DNA of 64,000 nt, from contig CM050446.2 of assembly GCA_027563935.2 (NCBI GenBank), positions 24,431,501 through 24,495,500 of the forward strand. Reading direction: 5' to 3'. This DNA is from Costus lasius. Its lineage: Eukaryota > Streptophyta > Magnoliopsida > Zingiberales > Costaceae. The position numbers and the translations under genes were made by a program. The notes under the pieces are model-generated. The model did not search any database. It had not been told where the DNA came from and saw nothing but the letters and a program-made list of their open reading frames with translations. Shown piece after piece: positions 37,585 through 49,564 of the stretch; positions within the stretch are counted from its first letter, which is position 1; the number at the start of each line of letters is the position of its first letter.

Positions 37585-38668
37585 AACCAATTAGATTGGC
37601 TAAGTGGTCAGCCCCGCCTAGAATTTTCTGTGACCTGTCATGTGTCGCGCACCGGCTCATTAACTTGATGGATTTTGATGGGTCAACATCGGGCGCACTC
37701 AACTTCGCTGCATGTTGATGCATGTTGCAGCATTAATCTGCATGCGTAAATGACCATGCATGATATTTATGACATTATAATAATGTAAATGTCATAAGAA
37801 CCTAATCGATTATATAATTAGATTGAATTAGATTCTCAATTTTGATAAGTGATATCAAATCACCAAGCGACAATATGTTTTAGTTTTAAACTACAAATAT
37901 ATTTGTTCTTGTATAATCAAATTGATGAGTTTAATTTGAATTATGCCTTTATCAAATACTTGCGCATATCATTACTTTAGAGTAGTCGTTCTATTCGTGT
38001 CGACGACAATAACAATAATCATAATAATAACAAAAAAATAAAGTATATAAAAATCTAGTATATTAAGAAAAGCCAAAGAACGTGCAAAAGCTATTAAATT
38101 TACTCATTTGGATTAGGCCTACCTGCAGCTTAATTATGATGACATTCAGCTTCCGTGGAGTACTATGACCTCAATAAATAAATAAATAAATAAACATAAT
38201 TTAAATAATTAAAGAACACTAATTAATATGTCTGGTGTTACCTTCCCCAACAATTAATTAATTACTGAAGAATTAATTAAGAAATAGGAAAACTTAAAAA
38301 AGGGAATATTCGGTACGCCAAATTTGGGTTCTGTCTCTGCATGACTTTCACGTGTGGAAATAGGAATTAAATAAAAAAAAAAAGACAGGACATGCGCAAA
38401 TCCGTTTGCGTGCTTTGTTTACGTAGTTTTGGGGTAGAAACTCTAACGTGGCAATCACACACTCGTCCTTGTCACCATGACGTGTGTTGCCACCACTAGA
38501 CGCTTCTGCCAATTATTCATTATTATATCACTTGATCATGTCTGTTACAGTTAATATGTCTCAAATCCTATCACTAGCTCGGGAGTAAAACTTCTAAGCG
38601 CGTACAAGTGACTTAGCAAAATTCGATATTATTGTGAGAAAGCGCTTAAGTCTTTTAAGCATAGTATG

Positions 38669-38732
38669 CGTTTAGAAGCTCTATACCTGTCTCGGTTACG
38701 CGTTTAGAAGCTCTATACCTGTCTCGGTTACG
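38669..38732. repeat. Perfect 32-bp tandem duplication
   Basis: A 32-bp unit beginning CGTTTAGAAGCTCTATACCT occurs twice without spacing, at 38669-38700 and 38701-38732. It lies about 0.6 kb upstream of the JAZ start codon. Confidence 0.9.
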
Positions 38733-39236
38733 ATATGTAACATCTACAGAGACCGTTGCCTGTAATTTTTAGTGTGGTATATGTTAACACGATGCTATTC
38801 TGCACTGCTCTATCTATTTTGATGAAAGGATCATATGTGTTATGTTATTGATTCAACAAATTCATGTTTTGTACGTAAAAAATTTATAAGAAGACGATTT
38901 TTGTATAAATTCTACTTGAAATATTTGAAACCATTGGGAATCCAAGTAATAATAATAATAAGAATAATAAAGAAAGTGGTTGGATGAATCACGTTTAGTG
39001 AAAGCGATGTGTAGCTGTGACGAATCATTGAAGCTGAGAGACAAAATCAGCCCCAGCAATGGGCGGAGGAAACCAAAAGAGACGACGGAAAACGACACTG
39101 CCGCTCCGCCATTTACTTCACTAAAACGCCAACTTGCGCTGCCGTCGGGGATTTAATCCTCACATGTCCAATTCATTCTTTCCTGCCTTTCCCTGCGTCG
39201 CCATCCACTCTCCCCCTACCACAAACATTAATCAAT

Positions 39237-39242
39237 TATATA
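39237..39242 (+). promoter_or_regulatory. Probable TATA box of the JAZ gene
   Basis: TATATA lies 103 bp before the ATG at 39340, in a pyrimidine-rich to AT-rich transition. This would give a leader of roughly 70 nt. Confidence 0.5.
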
Positions 39243-39339
39243 TCCTTTTTTAACTTGATCCACAAGGAACTCGTGCTCACTCCAATCCATTTCAATCTTA
39301 TAAACCCAATGCATTTCAATGCTAGCGAGCAAGTTTTCA

Positions 39340-39940
39340 ATGGAGGGCAGCTTTGATTTCTGTGACACCGAGCTGTGCCTCAGCCCAGGCGGCCGCCACT
39401 TCCGCAGATCCTGTCCTTCTTCTTCTTCTTCTTCTGCAAATTCCGGCAGGTACGTAATATAGTATTTGTGTTGATTCTTCTTCCTATGATTAATGATGAT
39501 GAGTAATGATGATGAATGAAGAGTTCCGGAGGAGGAGGACAGAGGCAAAGCTCCTTTGCTGGAGCAGGACGAGCAGCTCACCATATTCTACAACGGAAGG
39601 ATTTGCATCTGCGACGTCACAGAGCTTCAGGTATCCAGAAACCAGCGTTGTTTGTGATTAACGGAAGATGAACTTACTTGTGGCGCTGCAGGCAAGGGCG
39701 ATCATAAGTATGGCCAGCCGAGAGATGGGCAGGAAGAAGGAAAGCCATGGCCGCCAGCAGGCTTCCTCCTTGCCTCCTCCGGTGCCTGAAACGCCGTCGA
39801 GGGCAGCGCAGCCGCCGCTGCTGAATCGGAGCCTGTCGATGAAGCGGTCGCTGCAGACGTTTCTGCAGAAGAGGAAGGCGAGGAGCCTCGAGTGCTCTTC
39901 TCCTTACAACGACAGCCACCAAAACGAGCCTCTCCCATAG
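39340..39940 (+). CDS. JAZ/TIFY repressor, JAZ7/8-like, three exons, 155 aa
   Basis: Exons are 39340-39449, 39522-39630 and 39692-39940, with GT-AG introns and matching phases. Residues 57-62 are TIFYNG within a full TIFY domain (about 55-89, LTIFYNGRICICDVTELQ then ARAIISMASREM), which mediates JAZ dimerisation and NINJA binding. A C-terminal Jas motif spans 120-145 (SLSMKRSLQTFLQKRKAR, ending SSPY), used for binding MYC factors. The usual LPIARR degron that grips COI1 and jasmonoyl-isoleucine is replaced by SLSMKRS, as in the JAZ7/JAZ8 class. An EAR-like DTELCLSP lies at residues 9-16. Such proteins are short nuclear repressors of jasmonate responses that resist hormone-triggered degradation. 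The acceptor of intron 1 has a poor pyrimidine tract but is the only one keeping frame. Confidence 0.93.
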
Positions 39941-40437
39941 CACCCTCCTCATGGCTTCCTTCCTGTCTCTCACTTTATGTTCGTGCCATAGTGTGAAATC
40001 GACTAAGAATAACACTAAAAGCTTCCCCCTTGTATCCTTTACACATTCCTTCCATTAATTGAGTTTCTTTGTGGATGCACACAGTATGTATACGTATATA
40101 TCTCGACCCTAAATATTTCTCTAATTATAAACAATTAAATCATATTTTGAGACTCTTAAAACCAATATTAGTGATGAAATCAAAGTATTAATTGAGATTT
40201 TTTTCTTAAATTGTTCAATAAATATATAAATTTACAAACTAAAACAATATCATATTTTTATATACTAATTATTTCAATTTTGATTGATTAAAAACTTAAA
40301 GCTATAGTTTTATTTTTTTAAGTTTTAATAAGATATAGGGTATCTATATCCTTGAAAATGAACCTAACTAATAAAATTTAAGCCCAACCTATTTCTATAG
40401 ATGGGAACTTAAATCCATTACAAATAGATCGAGTGAG
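39941..40437. other. 3' flank of the JAZ gene
   Basis: This probably holds the 3' UTR, up to about 40080, followed by AT-rich sequence with no feature. Confidence 0.5.
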
Positions 40438-40445
40438 ATTGCAAC

Positions 40446-40902
40446 TAGGGGTGAACACAATTCAATTTTTATCGAATTTACTGATCGGTAAATCAGTAAA
40501 TCCGTTCGATAATTTCGATGTCGGTTTTCGGTTCGGTAATACTTTTTATGTAATTCAGTATTCGGTATTCGGTTTTGGGTTCGGTAATTAATCGATTTAC
40601 CGATATACATATATATTAATATATAAAAAAATAAATTTTTATGAAAAATCGGTATTTGATAAAATAATTTTTATGTAATTTCGGTATTTGGTTTTCGGTT
40701 CGGTAAATCGGTAAAAAAAAATTTTCCATTCTTTCAATAGATTAATTGAGTAATATGCTACTATTTTTGTAATCAGTAAATTGGTAATTTACTGATTTAC
40801 CGATCGGTAAATATCAAGTTCAGTATCGGTTTCGGTAATGGTATTTTCGATTTCGGTAAGTCGGTAAATCCTTATTCGGTTTTTACCGAATGCTCAGCTC
40901 TA
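40446..40902. mobile_element. hAT-type MITE downstream of the JAZ gene
   Basis: This 457-bp element begins TAGGGGTGAACAC and its right end reverse-complements to TAGAGCTGAGCAT. The flanking 8-bp duplication is ATTGCAAC (40438-40445) against ATTTCAAC (40903-40910), 7 of 8. The interior is rich in TCGGTAAATCGGT and CGGTTTTCGGTTCGG motifs. Confidence 0.85.
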
Positions 40903-40910
40903 ATTTCAAC

Positions 40911-41540
40911 ACTAGTATCTGTATATATTTTATTATAACATTGTGTATTATGGGAAAAATAAAAAATATAAATACAAATATAAATGAAAAAGATAAAAAT
41001 ATTAATATTTTTTATTATAATATTTTTAAGAGAAATAAAGGGAAAGGAGATGATAAGGTACAAGAAAAAGGCAAAAAAATATGAGCACCAATAAATTTTT
41101 TTAATTAATAAGTATCTTTGCTATTGATAATAAGATCTTCCAATTATACTTTGCGATAAATTATTTACTCATGTGAAAAGAAGTATATATTTTTACTCAG
41201 AATAAATATTATTTTTTGCACTCTATAGAGCCATTGCATAATATCTCACATACTAAAGAGCAAATTTTATTTTGCAACAAGGTACCCAATTGCATATGGG
41301 TCTCACCCTATTCAAGACACAAATCCTAATGTAAATCAAAATACACAAAGTCTCGATCAATATATATGAATATCTAAAGTCAACATACATAATTTAGTCA
41401 ACACACACTAATATATCAAGTCAATATACAAGATGTTTAGCCTATATATACCATTTTATGGTGTTTCTCTCTTATATTATATAGAATATTTACTTTTTTT
41501 TGTTTTCATATAAATACATTTAATATCGATCAAAATGAAG
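40911..41540. other. AT-rich intergenic region, nothing recognised
   Basis: No ORF, RNA gene or transposon end could be supported. A loose array of AGTCAACATACA-like text occurs near 41380-41430. Confidence 0.4.
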
Positions 41541-41544
41541 AATT

Positions 41545-42765
41545 TAACAAGTTTTGACTTAATGGAGAGGGATTCCTAATGAAAAGACAAGATTGTATGT
41601 CAAATTTGAAACAAAATAGAGTTAGGAGGGAAATGTTCACAGACGCGGCCATGAGTCCACTCATATACTGTGAATACGTTGCTGCACAGAAAATAGACTA
41701 TTGTGCCAGAAGCGAATTTGTATACCGAGATGTTCATGGCAGCACCTGTGAGTTCACTGATGGGCTGCAAATACCTCATTGTACAGAAGCAGACTCAGAT
41801 GCCAAACGCAAACACAAGCACCGAGATGTTCACAGACACGCCCATGAGTCCACTCATGGGCTGTGAATATTGCCGCCATACTTGGGTTTTCACCCAATTC
41901 GGCTTTGATTCGAGTCAAAACTTAGTAAAATCTCAGGAGAACCTTCCAAAGAGGGTGTCAAAGGGATTAAACTATAAAAGAACAATTTTGGGGGGAATTA
42001 ACGAGAGCTTTTTGGATAAATTTTGCTAAGGCGGTGGCTAGGGCATAAAATAGAGTTCTGGGTGATTTCTGAAGCAAGGATCATGCAAAGAGGGAGGGAA
42101 ATCATTCGATCTTGATCTCGTAGTATTTCCATGTTATTTGATTGAGTTTTTCATGTCAAAATCTAAAGATTACATGTTGTTCATCATAAACATGTTAGAT
42201 TAAACTTCTATTTAGGGATTTGGGCATAGCTCATTGATGATTCTATGAATTAATCTATGGATTTATCTTTGTTTAAGAATTTTAGTACGTCGATTTGATC
42301 ATAATTGCATTTTATTTGATTAGAATTGTATTTATGCATTTTTAGACATCGTGAGATGAAACAAAAGGTGAATCGTGACGTCGGAATTATTCTTTTTAAA
42401 CTTGTGTTTTCAATCATGAGAGTATGTTGAATTCACTCGAAGGATTTATATGATTTGTCACAGAACTTAAGGGGTTTAATTAGAATAATTGCTACAAGAG
42501 TAGAAAATTATTATGATAAAGTACTGAATTGCACTCCAAAAGAAGGCAATTTGTATATGTAGACGAATCCTTTTCGACGTATTAAAATTTTTTGCTTAGA
42601 TTTATTTTATTTAAATTCTACATCGTGAACATGGTGAAACCCTAGTCTTAAATTTTTCCATATAAGTTTTTTACTTGAACCCTTGCTGTTGTTTTTAATT
42701 CATCTTGAAGTTTTCAATCAAAACACCTTCTGAATTGTCTAACTATAGATTGAACATGTAATCTT
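41545..42765 (+). repeat. Solo-LTR-like repeat, copy E (plus orientation), 5' end missing
   Basis: This is the same family as the full 1464-bp LTR at 45828-47291 (minus orientation) and matches it in order. Shared blocks are GATTCCTAATGAAAAGAC near 41570, a segment of CATGAGTCCACTCAT palindromic units near 41650, 41745 and 41840, then TTAGGGATTTGGGCATAGC near 42214, and CACAGAACTTAAGGGG plus CAAGAGTAGAAAAT near 42460-42510. The 95- and 108-codon ORFs at 41579-42029 come from the palindromic unit array and are not called genes. Confidence 0.6.
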
Positions 42766-42767
42766 GG

Positions 42768-42875
42768 ACTAATTTTACAAGACATCACTAGTGATGTCTT
42801 CTTTCTTAATCTTCAATTCTAACTAATTTTACAAGACATCACTAGTGATATCTTCTTTCTTAATCTTCAATTTTT
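42768..42875. repeat. Tandem duplication of about 55 bp
   Basis: The unit AACTAATTTTACAAGACATC, followed by ACTAGTGATRTCTTCTTTCT and TAATCTTCAATT, occurs twice in a row, near 42770 and 42823. Confidence 0.8.
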
Positions 42876-43356
42876 TATCCCGAACCGAACCGAACCGATC
42901 AGTTCAGGGAAACTGAAAACCGTTCCTGAACCGTTGACCCGGTTAACCGGTCAACGGTTAACTGATTTTTCGGTACGGTTAACCGAAAACCGATAGTTAA
43001 TCGTATTCTTTATATATAAAAAAATATTTAAAATTATAAAATAATTTAAGATAAATAAATATAAATATTCTTGGTTAACCGTTGGTTTACGACGGTTAAC
43101 CGTTGGTTTTCGGCGGTTAACCGCTTTGATTTTTGTATAAAATATTTATTTATATATATAAATAAATATTATATAAACGGTTTGGTTTGGTTAACCGCGG
43201 TTTGGCCAAGCCCCGAACCGTAACCGAACCGTTAACCATTATACCTAAAAAAAACTGACCGATTAAAGAACCGTCGGTTCGGTTAACCGCCAAATCGGTT
43301 CGGTTCAGTCGGTTAACCGCGGTTCAACAGTTCGGTGATTTTTTTGCACACCCCTA
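42876..43356. mobile_element. hAT-type MITE inserted in a Copia interior
   Basis: The right end GCACACCCCTA is the reverse complement of TAGGGGTGTGC. The inside is dense in GGTTAACCG / CCGAACCGAACCG repeats. The following 8 bp is AATTCCTA; the left terminus is eroded and no matching duplication was found. It interrupts the interior of the minus-strand Copia element. Confidence 0.62.
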
Positions 43357-43585
43357 AATTCCTACATGTGCGAGGAGAAATTAATTCTTACACACTAGGC
43401 CTATCCACATGTGTGACGAAATCAAAAATCACAAAGACAGACATGAGAAGTCAGGAAAGACGGATCTACCTTTTTCTAATCAGAAAAAGCATGGCATAAA
43501 AAATTTTAAAAAACTTTTCATGACATACTGCATGTATAAAAACTATAAACATCGCGTGGGACTCATAAGATGCCTTTGAAACTAC
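43357..43585 (-). mobile_element. Copia element C, start of interior next to its LTR
   Basis: Read on the minus strand, the LTR end CCCAATA is followed by GTAGTTTCAAAGGC, a decayed TGGTATCAGAGC primer site. The text then aligns with the interior of Copia D (from 49552), including the block AGAATTAATTTCTCCYCRC and the GCAYATGTAGGA segment. The rest is cut off by the hAT MITE. Confidence 0.72.
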
Positions 43586-45115
43586 TATTGGGAACCCTGG
43601 GCCAAAATAAAAAATAAAAACCATAGTAGAAGTGATTGGCCCGAAATAAGTTTCACAAAAGCTGAAGAATCGTCTTATGAGGGAAACCACAAGATGTGTT
43701 AGAGTAGTATTTTTAATGCAAAATTAGAAGCGACCGATGATGATGTTGAGACGCGCAAGGGAGCATCCTCTACACTCGTGCATACATAGACTCCTCAAGA
43801 TCCCTTCTTTCACACCGGGTGCTAGCTTTGGGAAGAAGATCCACGCCTATAGTCTCTCTTTGCTTACGCCACCTCTAAGATGCACCAAAGAGACGATAGG
43901 GAGATAGGCGGCAAGGAGAGGGAAGCTCTACGACTTGTGCCTATGAAGAAGCAAGCCCTCTTCTTCCCTTGATTTCTCGCCAATTCAAGGAAGACTCGCT
44001 CCCTTTGTCTTTTTCAAGACTTGCTCCACCACTAATGATTGTGCCAATGAAGAAGATCCTTCAAGCGCTAAATCCTCCAAGAGGATGCACCAATGAGGAA
44101 GGAAGGAAGCCTCAAGCCTTTCACTTGTGCCAAGCTAGAAGGAAGTTGTCGCCACTTGATGTGGCCAGCGGCTTCTTCCTTTGGGGAGTGCCAAGGAGTG
44201 GCTAGGTCTTGGAGGAGAGGGGATGGGCAATGGCTAAGGCTTGTAGTGTCACCTAGGGCAAGAGATATTCACCCTTGCGCCTAGCCCTAACCCCCATATA
44301 TATAAAGCTTTAAGTCACAGGTTTGGCAAATTAAGTCATGAATAAATTAATTAATTTATTCCTATATTTGAATATAAATATTCAAAAATGCGCCTAAGCC
44401 TGTGGACTCCTCCAGAATATGCTGAATCAAGTCGATAAGCCACTGAACCAATCCTTGATCGGTTAACTAGGACTAGTCAACCGAGATTAAATATGATCAC
44501 CCGAAGGTCAACTGATCTTAAAGTGTAATCTCACTCTATATAATCTTCTCCAACTCATCAGATGTATTTGCAATGCATCAGACTCCCAATTTGACCCGAA
44601 TCAACTAATAACTCAATCATAGGCTACTCAATCAGTACAAGATATCGAGTATCTAGGTGTGCGACCTTGTAGGTTACTCAAACATTGATAGTCATGACCT
44701 AATCATCACAAGCAGTAAGTGACACTTAGCAGTATATTGCTGCTACCCAAGTCATTAGAATGGAGTCGTCATCGATATTCCCTAAAATCGCAACAAAGTA
44801 CCGGTGCATTATAGTCCCTTTATCAGACTGATGTCCTAAATGGATAAACATGTCACACTTGTTTAATCCAATCTTATAGTCATAACTAAATCAGGTTTTC
44901 ACCTGGGTATGACCATATACATTTTAGTCATGCATCCATGTGTGGGGTGCCCAAGGACATCAAGCCTCTAATTAAGGAAAGGGCAAATCCTCTATTGACA
45001 AGTTGTATCTCTCATACGGCTAATGATATACCTAATGACAACCATTATGATCTCCCTGCTACGGCGAGGCGTTAAGTTGTATCAAAGCATACCCCTTACC
45101 ATATAAAGATAAGAA
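43586..45115 (-). repeat. Copia LTR C, 3' part (rest at 53937-54336)
   Basis: On the minus strand this matches the plus-strand LTR of Copia D from about 47650 to 49551. Examples are the GGTCATACCCAGGTG segment, GGCTAGCACCGGG, and CGTGGATCTTCTTCCC against CGTGAATCTTCTTCCC. Its start (TGTTGGTGTATAAGCCC) lies at 54336, so a roughly 8.8-kb block was inserted into this LTR. With the block removed it is about 1.9 kb, close to LTR D without its insertions (about 1.8 kb). Confidence 0.75.
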
Positions 45116-45827
45116 TGACATGTACCACAAGTGCACGGAAATGTCACACTAATATAAAAGATTGTCAATCCCATATGGAGTAAGGTTAACTACTAGTAAA
45201 TCTGAGTTTTAGAAGCTAAGCAATTCCAATTTGGGTCTTGAAAACAGTTTAACTAACTTTAACCAAAGAAAACACAAGAAATTGAATTCAACTACATGGA
45301 AGGTGTCAATAAGAGAAGCATCAAGAATTCAGCATTCACCACATTGATGTATCTATCTAATTTAAAACTTATTTGTTACATGAGTTTATAATGTTGCATA
45401 AGGAATCTTTCCTATAGTACAGGTTGCCCTCTCGCGGTCGGTACAACCTGGTACTTACTTAAAACGATCTCCTACTCTCGTGGCATATCGTTTTAGATAA
45501 ATCCAATAAGTCCTATGAAAGATTATGATACCCTCGAATGAACCCTAACTACCTTCGTGTTAGAGGTTCACAAGTTTTACTTAGGGGATCCACCAATATG
45601 ATCCTCCTTGCAGTCAGGATCGTGTTGACTAACGCACAATACCACGTGGCCAAATCAATATCATGCAATAAACACAACCAAGTAAAATATCCTCATATAA
45701 TGCTCGAAATAACAAAACAGGTTCAGATCACATGATAGATAACGTCAACGGGTTTCAATCAAGTGCCGATTAAGGGTTTACGCTATAACTGTTGGTGTTT
45801 ATGCCCTTAGACCTATTGTTGGTTTGT

Positions 45828-47291
45828 TGATAGGGCCTAAACTTGATAGGTTGTTACCGCAAGTGCACGGTCTATCGCATAATAAAAAATATCGATCCCA
45901 CGAGGAGTAGGGGTCAAGTACTAACTGATCAGTTAATCAATAGCTAGGTTAACGATTAATGGAGAGATATCTAATTTCCTAGTGCAACTAAGTAAACTAA
46001 AACAAACTAAAAACAAGCAGAGCAGAAAACAAGCAACCGAGGTTTGAGATTCTTGAGAGAAGATCAGGGTTTTGGATTTCACCACACTGAAGCATGAAAG
46101 AAAGTTAATGTTGATATTTTAATTAAGTTTTTACCTGTGTTCTTAAGGTAATCCTTCCTATGGTACAGACGCGCTCCCTCTCAGGACACGGTCTAGTATC
46201 CAACTTAACCCAAGTCTCCTACTCTCGTGGCTTACCGGGTTAAGCGGACCCAATGGGTTCTGTGAAGGATTAGGGTTCCTCGTGTGATTTCGATAACTCT
46301 CATGGCCGAAATCACCAGTCCAGTCTAAGGAGATCCGACGATTGTGGTTCACCTCTCAGTCCTTCCCACAACGTCTAAAACATGAACATGTATGGCCAGT
46401 ACATAAACAAGAATGAAAACTTCCTAGACATGAATAAGAACAAAGATAAATTTAGATAAAATGTAGATCAAACATTAATATTCAACATTCTTACAGTGGG
46501 CTATGCCCAAACCCCGAAAAGAAGTTTACGCTACAAGATACATCGTTAAATAAATGAAATCTCTCATACAAATTGATTCAAACTAGAGGGATGAGTATAT
46601 CCTTGATGGAAGAGGGTAAAGCACGATCTTCAGCGTCGAAACGAGGAAGAAGTCATGCCGGAATAGTGTCTTCGTCCAGAAAATCGCCTCAAAACCCTAG
46701 TTGTCGCCCCTTTCTCTTGTTCTCCTCAACCGCCTAATCAAATTTGATGATTTTAGTCCCAAAACGTTCGTGTCTGAGTTAGGAAGGTCTCCACCAAATT
46801 TTAGCGAAATCCGCTTCTAAAATAGTAAGTTATGGGTGAAAAACCGGATGCCTGTTGAACTAGGCGGGACGATACACGGCCATGCCCGTGTATGGCTCGG
46901 TGACGTTTAATCTTTAGAAAAATTGCTCTTCACGGCCGTGCATGGATTCACGGGTGTGCCCGTGAATGTCTCATCAAAAATCTGAAAGTGCAGGTTCATA
47001 CACGGCCGTGCATGGATACACGATCATGCCCGTGAAGAGCACAGAGAACTCCGTTTGAGCTGAAATTCGACGTGTAGCTTCGTTTCATCATGAGGAATCA
47101 TTCCATATCTTCAAATCTTTCAAATTCCATCGATTTTGGGGCAAAATCCCTACATTTCAATAAAATAAAGGAAAAGTAAAGACTCTGAAGAATATGAAGC
47201 ATTTAAGCAAATAAATAAGACAAAACATGCATTTTACTTCTAAATGAACATAAAATTAAGCCACGATATATCATATATTTGCATGTCATCA
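45828..47291 (-). mobile_element. Solo LTR B (1464 bp) nested in the Copia D LTR
   Basis: On the minus strand it begins TGATGACATGCAAATAT and ends AAGTTTAGGCCCTATCA, with TG...CA ends. The 5-bp flanks are TTTGT (45823-45827) and TCTGT (47292-47296), 4 of 5. Inside are several near-palindromes of CACGGCCGTG and CATGCCCGTG (46870-47035), the GGGTTTGGGCATAGCCC-type block and a CCGCAAGTGCACGG end block. It has no interior or primer site, so it is a solo LTR, probably Ty3/gypsy. It is the best-preserved member of the family that includes copies A, E and F. Confidence 0.78.
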
Positions 47292-48083
47292 TCTGTCTTG
47301 TACTACTTGGCATTGATATTTAATATATCATTCTTGCATTGTCGTTATTATGCTATGTTTATATCTGCGATTATGTACATGCATGGTAATGTCCCTGGAG
47401 ATAGATTGTATCTGTGCTTAAACGGTGTGTCCATAGCCAAGTACCTGAGTATATAAGGGACAACTCTGGTACATGTGAGACTAGTATATGAGCTAGTTAA
47501 GCACGAGGTGCTAACGCAGACATATGAGTATATCAGTGGTGGATATACTGGACTGACCCGCTGTGAGGCTCTAACTTAGTGTCATGAGTTAAGCTCACAA
47601 GTGACAGGAGATGCATTGATCCCTTGACTTGAGGTCATTGACTCTTCTATATGAGGGACATGCTTTGATATAACCTAACACCTCACCGTAGTTGAGAGAT
47701 CATAACGGCTGTCATTGGGTATGTTATGACCCATATGAGAAGATCAATGGACAGACATAAGATTTACCCCTTCGAGAGGAAAGCTTGATATCCACGGGCC
47801 CCCATATGGTTGCATGACTGAAAGTGTATGACCATACCCAGGTGAAAGATTGATTTAGTCATGACTATGAGATTGGGTGAAAACAAAGTGGTGACACACT
47901 TTGTCCAATTGGATATCAGTCTGACAAAGAGACTGTAATGCATCGGTATCTTGTTGCGATAATGGAAATGTCGTTGTTGATATCTATTTCGAAGACTTAG
48001 GTAGCAGCGATGCACTGCTAGGTGCCACTCACTACTTATGATGACTTGAGTTCATCACTACCAACGTCAGAAGAACCTACAGG

Positions 48084-48554
48084 TAGGGGTGTACATTCGG
48101 TATTTACCGATACCGAATATACCGAACCGAATAAGAAATTTACCGATTATCTACCGAACCAAATTTACCGAATAATTTTTGGTAAATTCGGTAAATTACC
48201 GATTTACCAATTTAAATTATTTAATTCCTATAAATATAACAATATTTTTATTTTTACCAATTAAACTACCAAATCGAATTATTTTACTGAACCGAATATA
48301 CCGAATTTACCGATTAACTGAGTAAATGAGTAATGTGTAAACGAGTAAACGGGTAAAATCGAGTATATAAAGCTTAATCGGTAAAATCGGTTATTTACCG
48401 AACCGAAAAAAAATTAACCGATACCGATACCGATAACCGATTTATAAAAAATTTATTACCGATACCGATACCGATTTAACCGAACCGAAATTACCGAACC
48501 GATCGGTAAATCGGTAAATACCGAATTTACCGATCCAAATGTACAGCCCTCCTA
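48084..48554. mobile_element. hAT-type MITE nested in the Copia D LTR
   Basis: This 471-bp element has a perfect 8-bp duplication CCTACAGG (48076-48083 and 48555-48562). Its ends are TAGGGGTGTACATT and, reverse-complemented, TAGGAGGGCTGTACATT. The interior repeats ACCGAATTTACCGA and CCGATACCGATACCG. Confidence 0.93.
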
Positions 48555-49552
48555 CCTACAGGGTTGCATAACTTGATACCCGGGTTCTCGTATTGATCGA
48601 GTTATTGGATAACTTGGATCTCTTTGGGAGAATTCATCAGCGCCATTGTGCCTGATGAGATGGAAGAGACTTATTGGAGCTAAACTTTATTTTTGGGCCA
48701 AATGGGCCTAATAGGCCAAGTGAGCCAAATGAAGTATAGCATGGACTAATGGGCCTTGATACCCCAATGGGGCGTGAGGCCCAATAAGCCATCAGGCCTA
48801 ATGGGTTATGAGAATAAGTCACTTGGCCCAATAGTTATCATGGGAAATTAATTCTGCATTTAATTCTGTAATTAATTATGAATTTAATTTTGAATTTAAA
48901 TCTGAATTTGAAAAGTCACACCATTAATGACCATTATGAGACTTTAATTCAGAGTTTTAATGGGTCATTATGAGACTTTAATTTAGAGTTTAATTCTATA
49001 ATTAATTCTGAATTTAATTCTATAATTAATGATAAATTAATTTAGAGATTAATTCTGAATTTATTTCAGAATACCAAAGATCACCGTGATTTCTATAAAA
49101 GAGAGGGAGAGAGGAGTTTGCGTCTAATGCTACTCTTGAATCCTTTGGAAGGATTTTTCTTCTAGGCGCCTTCTCTCTTCTTCCCTCTCCTCTTGGCATT
49201 CGCAAGGTTGGACCTTGGCGAGTTTCCATCATCCCTCTCCTTGGTGTCTTCTCCTTGTGGGTGACTCAAGTTCTTGAGGAGGACTCCCAGAGGCGTGAAT
49301 CTTCTTCCCGAGGCTAGCACCGGGCATGGAAGAAGAGAACTCGAGCATCGGCTGTGTGCGAGACTACAGAGGGTGAACATTTGGGCGACTGCATTGCATC
49401 CCTTTACTACACTTCCAGGTATCATCTCTTACTCACAGTGTTGATTCCCTCGGATGACATGGTCTTCTAGGTTTTTGGGACTGGCCTGTTTCGGGGATTG
49501 CTTCCGCTATTTATGTCTGTAAAATTTTAAAATCCCTGGGGTTTCTCAACAG

Positions 49553-49564
49553 TGGTATCAGAGC
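49553..49564 (+). other. Primer binding site of Copia D (initiator tRNA-Met type)
   Basis: TGGTATCAGAGC lies one base after the LTR end, the standard minus-strand primer site of plant Copia elements. Confidence 0.92.

Larger units (their letters stand above)
45790..49551 (+). repeat. 5' LTR of Copia D, with two nested insertions
   Basis: Removing solo LTR B (45828-47291) and the hAT MITE (48084-48554), with their duplications, leaves about 1.8 kb, the length class of Angela/BARE LTRs. It matches LTR C on the opposite strand. ORFs inside are accidental. Confidence 0.8.

Noticed and set aside
37087..37723. Cluster of 60-114 aa ORFs on both strands
   Set aside because: No frame dominates; the GC-rich block is better explained as a regulatory region with G-boxes.
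41579..42029. 95-aa and 108-aa ORFs
   Set aside because: They derive from the CATGAGTCCACTCAT palindromic units of a solo-LTR-like repeat.
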